Assembly (NCBI RefSeq): GCF_017833295.1
Contig: NZ_JAFIBW010000001.1
Location: forward strand, 2,294,001 to 2,358,000
DNA: 64,000 nt
Origin: Methylobacterium sp. PvR107
Lineage (GTDB): Bacteria > Pseudomonadota > Alphaproteobacteria > Rhizobiales > Beijerinckiaceae
Reading direction: 5' to 3'
Numbering within the stretch: the stretch's first letter is position 1; each line of letters begins with the position of its first letter. The notes beneath the pieces are model-generated. The model did not search any database. It saw only the letters and a list, made by a program, of their open reading frames with translations, and had not been told where the DNA came from. Shown piece by piece: positions 25,309 to 34,343 of the stretch. A program made the position numbers and the translations under genes.

Positions 25309-25825
25309 GATGTTTCCTCCGAAAAGTTCATTGCACGCGAGCGTGAGCCCGCGCCGGGTTGTCCAAGCGTCGTCAGGGAGTCGGTCCGGCGCCGTCGAAA
25401 GCGGCTCGCGCCACATCCTCTCGAACGCCATCCTCTGCCGTGATCGGGGGGCGTCAGCGGAGCGGCAGGCGGCCTCACGCCGCTCGCGTCGCGGCACGCC
25501 CCCGCGCGCCGGTCGCCTCCGAAATGCCGTCCCGTCCAACGGCCTCAGGGCCGTCCTCGCCGCCTTCCTGTCAAGGTCCGGTCGCGCTCGTGCCGAGCCG
25601 CCGGTTCCTGGCATTATGAGACGGCGGGGCCGGAAAGGAAAACCGGAAAAACTTCCGGAACTTGGCAAAAAAATTTTTTGTGCGGCGCAACGAAGACGAT
25701 CTCCGGTTGAGAGGCTTCGCCGCGCTGCACCAGCTCCGGCTGCGCCTGCCGGAGCCCGCGTCATCAAACTGAGATGCGATCGCGCTCTGGATCCCGGCAC
25801 CGTACAGCCGCCGGGAGAGGGTGCC
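25309..25825. other. divergent intergenic region sgaA/phosphoesterase
   Basis: These 517 bases hold no credible gene. The sgaA-proximal 300 bp are GC-rich. The distal part (about 25620-25690) is distinctly A/T-rich, with an inverted repeat CCGGAA-AAAC-TTCCGG at 25643-25658 and the A/T tract at 25666-25680. A CATAAT box on the minus strand (25612-25617) could be a -10 element for sgaA, but I see no matching -35. Confidence 0.5.
25666..25680. promoter_or_regulatory. A/T-tract near-palindrome upstream of sgaA
   Basis: CAAAAAAATTTTTTG, a 15-bp near-perfect palindrome, lies 358-372 bases upstream of the sgaA start. It shares AAATTTTTTG with the element upstream of mtkA. A CCGGAA inverted repeat is adjacent (25643-25658). 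Regulatory function is an inference. Confidence 0.4.
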
Positions 25826-26641
25826 GTGGCCGAGGTTGAGGAGATGCCGGTCCGGGTTCGGACACTGTTCCTGTCCGACCTGCATCTCGGCACACGCGGC
25901 TGCCAGGCCGGGTTGCTGCTGTCGTTCCTGAAGGATTACGACGCCGATACGATCTACCTCGTCGGCGACATCGTGGATGGCTGGCAGCTGCGCTCCGGAT
26001 GGTATTGGCCGCAGGAGCACAACGACGTCGTGCAGAAGCTGCTGCGCAAGGTCCGCAAGGGCACCCGCATCGTCTACCTGCCGGGCAACCACGACGAGTT
26101 CCTGCGCGACTATGTCGGCACGAATTTCGGCGGGATCGAGCTGGCCGAGACCGCGATCCACGCGGCGGCCGACGGCCGGCGTTACCTCGTGATCCACGGC
26201 GACCAGTTCGACATGGTGGTGCGCCACTCGCGCTGGCTCGCCCATCTCGGCGACGGCGCCTACACGCTGGCTTTGTCCCTCAACACCGTGATCAACAAGG
26301 CGCGGCGGCGCCTCGGCCTGTCCTACTGGTCGCTCTCCGCCTGGGCGAAGCTGCGCGTGAAGAACGCCGTCAGCTTCATCGGCCGCTTCGAGACGATCCT
26401 GGCCGAGGAGGCGCGCCGGCAGGGCGCCGACGGCGTGATCTGCGGCCACATCCACCACGCGGCCGACCGGCCGATCGGCGATCTGCGCTATCTCAACACC
26501 GGCGATTGGGTCGAATCCTGCACAGGGCTGGTCGAGCACTACGACGGCCGCATCGAGGTGCTGCACTATCCGAGCGTCCTGCGGGCCCGCGTCGCCGAGA
26601 GCGTGCCGGAAGCGCTGCCGGGCCGGCGCGCGGTGGCGTGA
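25826..26641 (+). CDS. UDP-2,3-diacylglucosamine diphosphatase-like metallophosphoesterase
   Basis: This 271-residue calcineurin-like phosphoesterase has all metal-binding motifs: SDLHLG (17-22), GDIVDGW, GNHDEF, HGDQFD and GHIHHA. It belongs to the LpxH-like group common in alphaproteobacteria and may act on lipid A intermediates or other pyrophosphate lipids. GTG 25826 has GGGAGAGG upstream; ATG 25844 is an alternative. The stop is within about 12 bases of the glycosyltransferase start, so the two are co-transcribed, suggesting a joint role in envelope glycolipid synthesis. Confidence 0.82.
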   Translation: MAEVEEMPVRVRTLFLSDLHLGTRGCQAGLLLSFLKDYDADTIYLVGDIVDGWQLRSGWYWPQEHNDVVQKLLRKVRKGTRIVYLPGNHDEFLRDYVGTNFGGIELAETAIHAAADGRRYLVIHGDQFDMVVRHSRWLAHLGDGAYTLALSLNTVINKARRRLGLSYWSLSAWAKLRVKNAVSFIGRFETILAEEARRQGADGVICGHIHHAADRPIGDLRYLNTGDWVESCTGLVEHYDGRIEVLHYPSVLRARVAESVPEALPGRRAVA

Positions 26642-26652
26642 GGTCACCGCCC

Positions 26653-27699
26653 GTGAAGCTCCTCATCGCCAGCGATGCCTGGCACCCGCAGGTGAACGGC
26701 GTGGTGCGCTCCCTGGAGCAGATGGTGTGGCGCGCCCCGGAGCACGGCTTCGAGACCGCCCTCCTGACGGTGGCGGATTTCCGCTCGCTGCCCCTGCCGG
26801 GCTATCCAGAGATTCGTCTCGCCTATGCCGGGCGGGAGCGGGTCGCGGCGCGCTGGAACGCGGAGCGGCCGACCCATGTCCATATCGCGACCGAAGGGCC
26901 GGTGGGCTTGGCGGCGCGGCGCTACTGCCTCGCTCACGCCCTGCCCTTCACCACAAGCTACCACACGCGCTTCCCCGAATACCTCGCCGCCCGGGCCCCG
27001 GTACCGGAGGCTTGGTCCTACGCCTATCTGCGCCGCTTCCACGGGGCCGCGCGGGGTACGATGGTCAGCACCGCCTCGCTGCAGGGCGAGCTGGCGGCGA
27101 GGGGATTCGGCCGGCTGATGCGCTGGACCCGCGGCGTCGACACCACGCGGTTCCGCCCCGCCGAGCCCGGCGCACCGATGCCGGCGGACCTCGCCGGACT
27201 GCCCCGGCCGCTGTTCCTCTATGTCGGGCGGCTCGCTGTGGAGAAGAACGTCTCGGCCTTCCTGAGCCTCGATCTGCCGGGCACCCGGATCGTCGTCGGC
27301 GACGGCCCGGACCGGGCGCGGCTCCAGGCGCTGGCACCCGGAGCGATTTTTCTCGGCACCCGGACCGGCGCGGCTCTGTCGGCGGTCTACGCGGCCTGCG
27401 ACGTCTTCGTGTTCCCGAGCCTCACCGATACGTTCGGCATCGTGCTTCTCGAGGCCCTGGCCAGCGGGCTGCCGGTGGCGGCCTTCCCGGTCCCGGGCCC
27501 GATCGACGTCGTCGGCAGCACCCGCGTCGGGGTGCTCGACCGGGACCTGCGGGCCGCCGCGCTCGCCGCCCTCGACCTGTCGCGCGCCGAATGCCGGGCC
27601 GAGGCCCTGCGCTGCGGCTGGGACGTGAGCGCGCGCCAGTTCTTCGGCAACATCGTCGAGGCACATGGCGACGCGCGGGGCACCCGGGACGCCGCCTGA
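26653..27699 (+). CDS. family 4 (GT-B) glycosyltransferase
   Basis: This 348-residue glycosyltransferase has an N-terminal acceptor domain starting at KLLIASDAWHPQVNGVV and a C-terminal nucleotide-sugar domain with GRLAVEKNV (about residue 200) and the donor-binding EX7E region FPSLTDTFGIVLLEAL (about 257-272). The sequence resembles the MgtA/SqdX-like glycolipid glucosyl- or mannosyltransferase group. GTG 26653 is chosen; GTG 26638, overlapping the preceding stop, is an alternative. The lipid acceptor is inferred from its phosphoesterase partner. Confidence 0.83.
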   Translation: MKLLIASDAWHPQVNGVVRSLEQMVWRAPEHGFETALLTVADFRSLPLPGYPEIRLAYAGRERVAARWNAERPTHVHIATEGPVGLAARRYCLAHALPFTTSYHTRFPEYLAARAPVPEAWSYAYLRRFHGAARGTMVSTASLQGELAARGFGRLMRWTRGVDTTRFRPAEPGAPMPADLAGLPRPLFLYVGRLAVEKNVSAFLSLDLPGTRIVVGDGPDRARLQALAPGAIFLGTRTGAALSAVYAACDVFVFPSLTDTFGIVLLEALASGLPVAAFPVPGPIDVVGSTRVGVLDRDLRAAALAALDLSRAECRAEALRCGWDVSARQFFGNIVEAHGDARGTRDAA

Positions 27700-27737
27700 C
27701 CGGTGACGGCGCCCGCGCGGGATGGCAGGAGGGTGCC

Positions 27738-28379
27738 ATGCCCCTTGCCCGGATGCCCCCTGCCCGGAAGCCGCCTGCCGCGACGATGCCGTTCGATCCG
27801 GCCCGCGCGGTCGATTACCCCGCCGTCATCGGATGCGACGAAGTCGGGCGCGGCGCGCTGTGCGGGCCCGTGGTGGTGGCGGCGGTCTGGTTCGACCCCG
27901 CGGCGCTGCCGCCGGCCCTGCTCGCCGCCCTCGACGACAGCAAGCGCGTCCCCGAACCGGTCCGCGCGCGGCTGGCGCCGCTGATCCGCGCCCAGGGGCG
28001 CGTCGCGGTGGCGGCGGGCTCCCGGGCGCTGATCGACCGGATCAACATCCGGGCCGCCACCCTCGACGCGATGGCGCGCGCGGTGGCCCGCCTCGGGCTC
28101 GACGCGCCGGTCCTGGTCGACGGACGCGATGCCCTGCCCGGCCTGCCAGGCCGCGCGGTGGTCGGCGGCGACAGGCTGGTGCCGCAGATCGCCGCCGCCT
28201 CGATCGTCGCCAAGGTGTTTCGCGACGACCTGATGCGGCGCTTGGCCGAGCGCCATCCCGGCTACGGCTGGGAGCGCAACGTCGGCTACGGCACCGCCGT
28301 CCACCGCGCCGGCCTGACGAAGCTCGGCCGGAGCCCGCATCACCGGCTCAGCTTCACACGGGGATTTGACCAGGCCTGA
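27738..28379 (+). CDS. rnhB: ribonuclease HII
   Basis: This 213-residue endonuclease removes ribonucleotides from DNA and RNA primers. Catalytic acidic residues Asp34 and Glu35 lie in GCDEVGRGALCGPVV, and the VDGRD segment (about 121-125) and the Asp of the KVFRDDLM region are present. ATG 27738 has a CAGGAGGG ribosome-binding site at 27726-27733. The first 25 residues are a Pro/Arg extension beyond the family core. It is the third gene of the local plus-strand run, 38 bp after the glycosyltransferase, and converges with the chemoreceptor. Confidence 0.93.
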   Translation: MPLARMPPARKPPAATMPFDPARAVDYPAVIGCDEVGRGALCGPVVVAAVWFDPAALPPALLAALDDSKRVPEPVRARLAPLIRAQGRVAVAAGSRALIDRINIRAATLDAMARAVARLGLDAPVLVDGRDALPGLPGRAVVGGDRLVPQIAAASIVAKVFRDDLMRRLAERHPGYGWERNVGYGTAVHRAGLTKLGRSPHHRLSFTRGFDQA

Positions 28380-28388
28380 GAGGTCGGG

Positions 28389-30506
28389 TCACGCGGCCCG
28401 GATTCCCGCCAGGAAGTGATCGACCTCGGCCGCGAGCTGCTCGGATTGGCGCGACAGCGCGGTCGCAGCGGTGAGCACGTGATCGGCCGCGCGGCCCGTC
28501 TGGTCGGCCGCGTTAGCAACGCCGGAGATGTTGCCGGTCACCTCCTGCGTCCCCGCATTGGCCTGGGTGATGTTGCGGACGATCTCCTGCGTGGCGGCCC
28601 CCTGCTGCTCCACCGCCGCCGCAATCGCCGCCGCCACGGCGCTGATCTCCCCGATCCGGCCGGTGATCGTGCCGATCGCATCCACCGCTTGGCCGGTCAC
28701 GCTGCGGATCTCGCCGATCTGCCGGCCGATCTCCTCGGTGGCTTGGCCGGTCTGCGCGGCGAGCGCCTTCACTTCGGTGGCGACCACCGCGAAACCCCGT
28801 CCCGCCTCGCCCGCCCGCGCCGCCTCGATCGTCGCATTGAGCGCCAGGAGATTGGTCTGCGCGGCGATCCCGGCGATCAGCTCGATCACGGCACCGACCC
28901 GGGCGGCCGCCGCGTTGAGCGCGGCCACGAGCGTGGCGGTCTGATCGGCCTCATCGACCGCGGTCCGGGCGAGCTCGGATGAGCCCTGAACCTGACGCCC
29001 GATCTCCTGGACGGAGGTCCCGAGTTCCTCGACGGCGGCGGCCACCGTTCTGACGCTGGCGGACGCCTCCTCGGCGGCGGCGGCCACGGCATTGGACTGG
29101 CTGGCGGTGTGCTGCGCCGTCGTGGTCATCTGCCAGGCCGTGGTCTGCAGCTCGGCAGCGGAACTGGAGACCTGAGCGACGATGCCGGACACGGCCTGCT
29201 CGAAACCCTGCGCCAGCGCGTCGGTGGCCGACCGGCGCTGCGCCTCCGCGGCGAGACGGGCCGCGGCGGCCTCGGCTTCCAGCGCCCGGGTGCGGATCAG
29301 GTTGTCCTTGAACACCCGGACGGCCGCTGCCATCGCGCCGATCTCGTCCCGTCGCTCCTGTATCGGGATCGCCGCGGTGGCATCTCCGGCCGCGAGCGCG
29401 CCCATGGCCTGGATCATGGCCCGGATCGGCCGCAGGATGCGGCGGTCGACGAGCACCATACCGCCGACCGTCAGCAGCAGGCAGCTGGCCAGAAGCGCGA
29501 GGGCAACCAGAAACGAACGCTGCGCCTCGCCGGCCAGCACCTCGGCGCGCGCGATCATCGCATCGAGGGCCGCGTCGGCCAGGGCCACGAGCGTGGCCCC
29601 ATCGGCGATGTCGCGCGCGCGCAGGTCCCGCGCCCCGATGCCGGGCGGCCGGCTCTGGCTCAGCGCGTTCGTCAGGGCGATGCGCCGCGCCGCCGATTCA
29701 CCCTCGAAATTGCTGTCGCGGGCCTTCCTGAAGGCCGCGCGAATCGTCTCCGGCAAGTCGTCAACGATCGTATCGACGACCTCGGCCCAAGCGGCGAAGA
29801 GGCGTGCCCGCTCCTCGGCGGCCGCGATCATCTCGGCCTGCGACCACCCCGCCCCGGCTGCAACCGCGGTCTCGATCCGGACCCATGAGATCCCGAACGC
29901 GATCCGTGTCGCCCACGCGGCGCGCTTGATCTCGAGGTATCGCTCGATGGCCGCATCCTCCCTGGGGATGGCGGCATCCACGGCCTTGTTGGTCGCCGCG
30001 TAGGCCTGGAGCAGCGCCGCAATGACCGTATCGACGGTCTGTCTGAGCGCGGCCGGGCGCTCCCGTTTCGGCACGGCCGCGGCGGCCTCGACCTGCGGCC
30101 GCTGGGCGGTCAGCGCCGCCTGAGCCCGGCGAAGTGGCTCCAGGGTCGCCTGGACCGAAGGCACGTCGAGGTCGCGCGCGATCGCCCAGAACGCCGCCTC
30201 GCTGTCGATCCGAGCCCTTTCGTCCACCTCCAGGGCCGCCTTGCCGGATGCGGAGACGGGGTCCTCGTCGGCCAGGATCTTCAGGCCCGTCCCACGCGCC
30301 GTACGCGTCGCGATCACGGAATGGAGCAGGGCGCGGCTCGCCTGCGACAGGGCGACGACGCCTTGACCCCGCAGCGTCTCCTCATGCGCTCCAAACAGGG
30401 TCGTGGCGCGCGCTGCCAGCAGCAGGACGCTCATGGCGCATAGAATGGCGCCGAAAATAGTGCCGATAGACAAATTTGTAATTTTATGAACAACCAAAGT
30501 CCTCAT
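28389..30506 (-). CDS. methyl-accepting chemotaxis protein
   Basis: This 705-residue transmembrane receptor has TM1 at about residues 13-35, a long helical periplasmic sensor region (about 36-330), TM2 at about 333-355, a HAMP domain, and a C-terminal signalling domain with the hallmark hairpin [20 protein letters not shown] and surrounding E-rich heptads. It will bind CheA/CheW at the pole. The ligand is unknown. The helical sensor region resembles 4-helix-bundle (4HB/NIT-like) domains. No other che genes are nearby, so it is an orphan receptor. Confidence 0.9.
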   Translation of the reverse strand: MRTLVVHKITNLSIGTIFGAILCAMSVLLLAARATTLFGAHEETLRGQGVVALSQASRALLHSVIATRTARGTGLKILADEDPVSASGKAALEVDERARIDSEAAFWAIARDLDVPSVQATLEPLRRAQAALTAQRPQVEAAAAVPKRERPAALRQTVDTVIAALLQAYAATNKAVDAAIPREDAAIERYLEIKRAAWATRIAFGISWVRIETAVAAGAGWSQAEMIAAAEERARLFAAWAEVVDTIVDDLPETIRAAFRKARDSNFEGESAARRIALTNALSQSRPPGIGARDLRARDIADGATLVALADAALDAMIARAEVLAGEAQRSFLVALALLASCLLLTVGGMVLVDRRILRPIRAMIQAMGALAAGDATAAIPIQERRDEIGAMAAAVRVFKDNLIRTRALEAEAAAARLAAEAQRRSATDALAQGFEQAVSGIVAQVSSSAAELQTTAWQMTTTAQHTASQSNAVAAAAEEASASVRTVAAAVEELGTSVQEIGRQVQGSSELARTAVDEADQTATLVAALNAAAARVGAVIELIAGIAAQTNLLALNATIEAARAGEAGRGFAVVATEVKALAAQTGQATEEIGRQIGEIRSVTGQAVDAIGTITGRIGEISAVAAAIAAAVEQQGAATQEIVRNITQANAGTQEVTGNISGVANAADQTGRAADHVLTAATALSRQSEQLAAEVDHFLAGIRAA

Positions 30507-30814
30507 TGCTCAAAATTCCCGTCCTTACATGCAGTTCCGAAGCAATGCGTAAGTCAAACCTGGAATCAATGCCTAACGGATTTGCATCCTCAGCGCTCCG
30601 AATGTCAACCTTGTGTTGCCAGAAAAATCGCAGACGCGATTCGTGAGACGCGACGACGTGCGGCGCAATTCAATTGATATCCTCAATCGGACATCCGGCA
30701 CTGCATTACTCTTGCACAGAGCCTGCTGTCACAGATCTCGTGGTCGTTGGTTTGAGCCGCGCAACCGGCCGGACGCCTGGTTCTCCCGCGTGTCGCTTCG
30801 CCCCGTGCCGGCCG
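30507..30814. other. AT-richer intergenic region upstream of the chemoreceptor
   Basis: These 308 bases are markedly lower in GC than the flanks. They lie 5' of the minus-strand chemoreceptor and 3' of the minus-strand radical SAM gene. No gene or RNA was recognised; a chemoreceptor promoter is the expected content, but no clear box was found. The first ~20 codons of the chemoreceptor share the AT bias. Confidence 0.45.
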
Positions 30815-31930
30815 TCAGAACAGTGCCAGTTGCGCCCCCGGCTTGCGGAAGGCGTCGCGGTCCAGCGCCATCCGGCCGAAGGCGAAGCCGAGCCGCGTCC
30901 CCGCCAGCCGCACCCGCTGGCCGATCATCGCCGCGTAGGCGCCCTCGCCGCGGAAGCGATGGCCGAAGCGCGGATCGTTCTCGCGGCCGCCTCGGGCCTG
31001 CGTCAACAGCCCGAAGGTCCGGTCCTTCCGCTCGGGGTAATGCGCGGCGAACCAGTCGGCCACGAGGTCGGCGACCTCACCCGGCAGCCGGAGCAGCGCG
31101 TGGCCGATGCGGCTCGCGCCGTTCTCCCGGGCCCGGGCGAGGATCGTCTCGATCTCGGGATCCGTGAGCCCCGGGATGATCGGCGAGACATTGACCATCA
31201 CGGGCACACCCGCCGCGCTCAAGGCGCGCATTGCGGCCAGCCGCTTCTCCGGCCGCGGGGCGCGGGGATCGAGGCGTCGAGCGAGGCCCGGGTCGAGGGT
31301 CGGCAGCGACAGGGCGACCAGGATCAGGTTCTGCGCGGCCATCTCGGCCAGGATGTCGAGGTCTCGCAGGATGAGGTCGGATTTGGTGGTGATGCTGACC
31401 GGGTGCCGGGTCTCCCGCAGCACCTCCAAAACCGCGCGGGTGATGCGGTGCTCGCGCTCCAGCGGCTGGTAGGGATCCGTGGCCGTCCCGAGGGCAATCG
31501 TCTCGGGGCGATAGCCCGGTGCCGCAAGCTCCCGGGCGAGGAGGCGGGCGGCCTCGGGCTTGGTGAAGATCCGCGATTCGAAGTCGAGCCCCGGCGACAG
31601 GCCGAGCCAGGCGTGGGTCGGCCGCGCGTAGCAGTAGATGCAGCCGTGCTCGCAGCCCCGATAGGGATTGATCGACCGGTCGAACGGAACGTCGGGCGAC
31701 GTGTTGCGGGCGATGATGCGGGCCGTACGCTCCGGCGTGACCTGCGTGCGCAAGGGAGCCGGCTCGTCCGCCCCCCAGTCGGAATCGTAGAACAGCTCGC
31801 GCCGCGCCGCCTCGAAACGGCTCGTGGGATTGGCGGTGGCACCGCGCCCGCGCCGGGCGCTCTCGGGCGGCGTGCTGTGCCCGAGCCGGATTGCAGCGCC
31901 CTTGCCCGACCCACTCCCTGTCCGTGTCAT
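30815..31930 (-). CDS. PA0069-family radical SAM protein
   Basis: This 371-residue radical SAM enzyme has the cluster motif CEHGCIYC (CX3CX2C), preceded by YRG, and a TIM-barrel-like core with LGTATDPYQPLE. It belongs to the PA0069/Rv2578c group, related to spore photoproduct lyase-like proteins, whose substrate is uncharacterised. No partner genes accompany it. The ends are well defined: start ATG 31930 and conserved C-terminal basic region. Confidence 0.85.
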   Translation of the reverse strand: MTRTGSGSGKGAAIRLGHSTPPESARRGRGATANPTSRFEAARRELFYDSDWGADEPAPLRTQVTPERTARIIARNTSPDVPFDRSINPYRGCEHGCIYCYARPTHAWLGLSPGLDFESRIFTKPEAARLLARELAAPGYRPETIALGTATDPYQPLEREHRITRAVLEVLRETRHPVSITTKSDLILRDLDILAEMAAQNLILVALSLPTLDPGLARRLDPRAPRPEKRLAAMRALSAAGVPVMVNVSPIIPGLTDPEIETILARARENGASRIGHALLRLPGEVADLVADWFAAHYPERKDRTFGLLTQARGGRENDPRFGHRFRGEGAYAAMIGQRVRLAGTRLGFAFGRMALDRDAFRKPGAQLALF

Positions 31931-32095
31931 GCCGAGTCGCTCCCGTGTTTCACGTGGAACATAACGCGAACAGACTGGAAGGCGGCGCCTTATTTTCAGG
32001 CAAATCCCCGCGCGGCGCGTCGCACGGTCGCGCTGGCGCCTTCCGGAGGCCGATCAATAGTTTACGGCGGCGCAGAATCGTCTAAGGGCGCGCTC

Positions 32096-32614
32096 ATGCT
32101 CTCTGCGGTGACCTTCCTGGCCGACCCGGCCGCTCCCGATGCGATCGATCGCCTGGCCGACACGCTCAGCGTGCTGGTCTCGGGTGTCGCAGGAGGCCTG
32201 ATCGGCGACGCCGTGATCGTTACCGGAGGCAGCAGCGAGGCCGTGGCGGCCGTCGCGGAGGCGACGGGCGCGACGCTGGTCCTGCACCGGGACGGCAATC
32301 CCTACGCGGCGGGCGCAGCCGCGGCGCGTCGGGACTGGATCCTGTGCCTCGAGGCCGGGGACGTCCCGGCCGAGGGCTGGATCCGGACCCTCGACCGCTT
32401 CGTCGGCACCGCCCGGCCCGAGACCGGGCTCGGCCGGCTCCAGCGCCCCGCAGCCGGATGGGCCGCCCGCCTCGCCGGCCGGATCGAGATCGTGGCCGGC
32501 GCCCGGCAGGCCCGGGCCGGGGATGTCGTCCGGCGGGAATCCCTGCGCGCCGGGGCGGTGTTCGCGCCGCGCCTCAAGGTCCGCCCGCTGATCGCGCGGA
32601 TCGACCGGGCCTGA
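32096..32614 (+). CDS. short glycosyltransferase-like protein
   Basis: This 172-residue protein begins with a GT2-like beta-strand (SAVTFLADP) and contains an aligned DAVIVTGGSSE strand and a WILCLEAGDVPAEGW segment, equivalent to the DxD region of family 2 glycosyltransferases. The usual DxD is degenerate (EAGD), and the protein is much shorter than active GT2 enzymes (about 250-350). It may be a reduced, possibly inactive, relative. The 165-bp upstream gap is unremarkable. Confidence 0.6.
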   Translation: MLSAVTFLADPAAPDAIDRLADTLSVLVSGVAGGLIGDAVIVTGGSSEAVAAVAEATGATLVLHRDGNPYAAGAAAARRDWILCLEAGDVPAEGWIRTLDRFVGTARPETGLGRLQRPAAGWAARLAGRIEIVAGARQARAGDVVRRESLRAGAVFAPRLKVRPLIARIDRA

Positions 32615-32746
32615 AGAAGAATCTTGCGCAGCGCCACGTTGTTGTCGGTCACGCCTCCTCTACAACACCCTGAACGGTGTGAAGGATTTGCCGTCTCCGC
32701 ACCGCACGAGAACGCTGACCCGCTTCCGCCCTGAAAGGATGGTGCC

Positions 32747-34195
32747 ATGGATTCGTCGGGCCTGATGGGACGCAAATCGGTCGACGACATCCTCGAGAGT
32801 GGCGAAGGCGAACAGCAGCTCTCGAAAACGCTGGGCGCCCTCTCGATCACCGCGATGGGCATCGGCGCGATCATCGGCGCCGGCATCTTCGTGCTCACCG
32901 GCACGGCCGCCGCGCAATATGCCGGGCCGGGGATCATGCTCTCCTTCGTCCTCGGCGGGATCGCCTGCGCCTTCGTGGGCCTGTGCTACTCCGAGATGGC
33001 GGCGCTGATCCCGGTGGCGGGGTCGAGCTACACATACACCTACGCGACGCTGGGCGAGTTCTTCGCGTGGCTGATCGGCTGGGATCTGATCCTCGAATAC
33101 GCCATGGGGGCCGCCACCGTGGCGGTCGGCTGGTCGGGCTACGTGACGAGCATCCTCAAGGATGTCGGGATCGCGATCCCGGCGCAGTTCGCCCACGCCC
33201 CCGGCACGCCGATCGGAGGCGGCGGCACCGCCCTGTTCAACCTGCCGGCGGTGCTGATCGTGGCGCTGATCACGATCCTGCTGATGCGCGGCACCAAGGA
33301 ATCGGCGCGCTTCAACAACGTCATGGTGGCGGTGAAGCTGACCGTCGTGGTGGCGTTCATCGCGCTGGGCTGGGGCCATGTCGACACGGCGCATTGGAGC
33401 CCGCTGATCCCCGACAACGACGGCAGCTTCGGGCATTACGGCTACAGTGGCATCCTGCGCGGCGCGGGCGTCGTGTTCTTCGCCTTCATCGGCTTCGACG
33501 CGGTCTCGACCGCGGCCCAGGAGGCGCGGCGGCCGCAGAAGGACATGCCGATCGGCATCCTGGGCTCGCTCGCCGTCTGCACCATCCTGTACGTGCTGGT
33601 GGCGGCCGTGCTGACCGGGCTCGTGCCCTACAAGGATCTGAACGTCCCCGACCCGATCGCCAAGGGGGTCGACGTGATCGGCATCGGCTGGTTCGCCATT
33701 TTGATCAAGCTCGGGGCGCTGACCGGCCTGACGACCGTGATCCTCGTGCTGCTCTACGGCCAGAGCCGGATCTTCTTCACCATGGCCCAGGACGGCCTGC
33801 TGCCGAAGATGTTCTCCCACGTCCACCCGACCTACCAGACGCCCTATCGCAGCCAGGCGCTGATCGGGGCCGCGGTCGCGCTCGTCGCCGCCCTGGTGCC
33901 GATCAACATCCTGGGCGAGATGGTCAGCATCGGGACGCTCGCCGCGTTCATCCTGGTCTGCGGCTCGGTGATCTACCTGCGGCGGACCGACCGCCACATG
34001 AAGCGTCCGTTCCGGGTGCCCGCGGTGCCGGTGGTGCCGATCCTCGGCATCCTGTTCTGCCTGCTGCTGATGGTCGGCCTGCCGCTCGACACGTGGCTGC
34101 GGCTGGTCATCTGGATGGCGATCGGGCTCGTCATCTACTTCTTCTACGGCCGGAAGCACTCGGTGCTGCGCCGCAAGGAGGGGAACGCGGCGTAG
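32747..34195 (+). CDS. APC-family amino acid permease
   Basis: This 482-residue inner-membrane permease has twelve predicted helices, with the TM1 motif IGAIIGAGIFVLTG (about residues 37-50) typical of the cationic amino acid transporter (CAT/YhdG-like) branch. A GAAAGGATG region upstream of ATG 32747 gives a plausible ribosome-binding site. Substrate is probably amino acids by family only. The gene is monocistronic and ends at repeat A copy 4. Confidence 0.88.
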   Translation: MDSSGLMGRKSVDDILESGEGEQQLSKTLGALSITAMGIGAIIGAGIFVLTGTAAAQYAGPGIMLSFVLGGIACAFVGLCYSEMAALIPVAGSSYTYTYATLGEFFAWLIGWDLILEYAMGAATVAVGWSGYVTSILKDVGIAIPAQFAHAPGTPIGGGGTALFNLPAVLIVALITILLMRGTKESARFNNVMVAVKLTVVVAFIALGWGHVDTAHWSPLIPDNDGSFGHYGYSGILRGAGVVFFAFIGFDAVSTAAQEARRPQKDMPIGILGSLAVCTILYVLVAAVLTGLVPYKDLNVPDPIAKGVDVIGIGWFAILIKLGALTGLTTVILVLLYGQSRIFFTMAQDGLLPKMFSHVHPTYQTPYRSQALIGAAVALVAALVPINILGEMVSIGTLAAFILVCGSVIYLRRTDRHMKRPFRVPAVPVVPILGILFCLLLMVGLPLDTWLRLVIWMAIGLVIYFFYGRKHSVLRRKEGNAA

Positions 34196-34224
34196 CGCAA
34201 CGGGCTGGTTCCGCAGCACAGCCC

Positions 34225-34337
34225 CGTCTTTCCGGAGCCGCGGAGGGGAGCCGGGAATCCATGGCCGCGCCCTGCCAGTATCTGTACGCCCTCCGGTTCC
34301 GGATTCCGGGCTCGCCTCCGGCGCCCCGGAAAGACGG
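34225..34337. repeat. dispersed palindromic repeat A, copy 4
   Basis: This 113-bp imperfect inverted repeat lies between the convergent permease and moaB genes, 29 bp after one stop and 6 bp from the other. The left arm starts CGTCTTTCCGGAGCCGCGGA; the right block (34304-34331) reads TTCCGGGCTCGCC, two bases, CGGCGCCCCGGAA. Confidence 0.85.
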
Positions 34338-34343
34338 TTCGTG

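Noticed and set aside
25309..25825. A LysR-type T-N11-A operator for sgaA
   Set aside because: Many T-N11-A matches occur by chance in a 500-bp region; I could not single one out by sequence alone.
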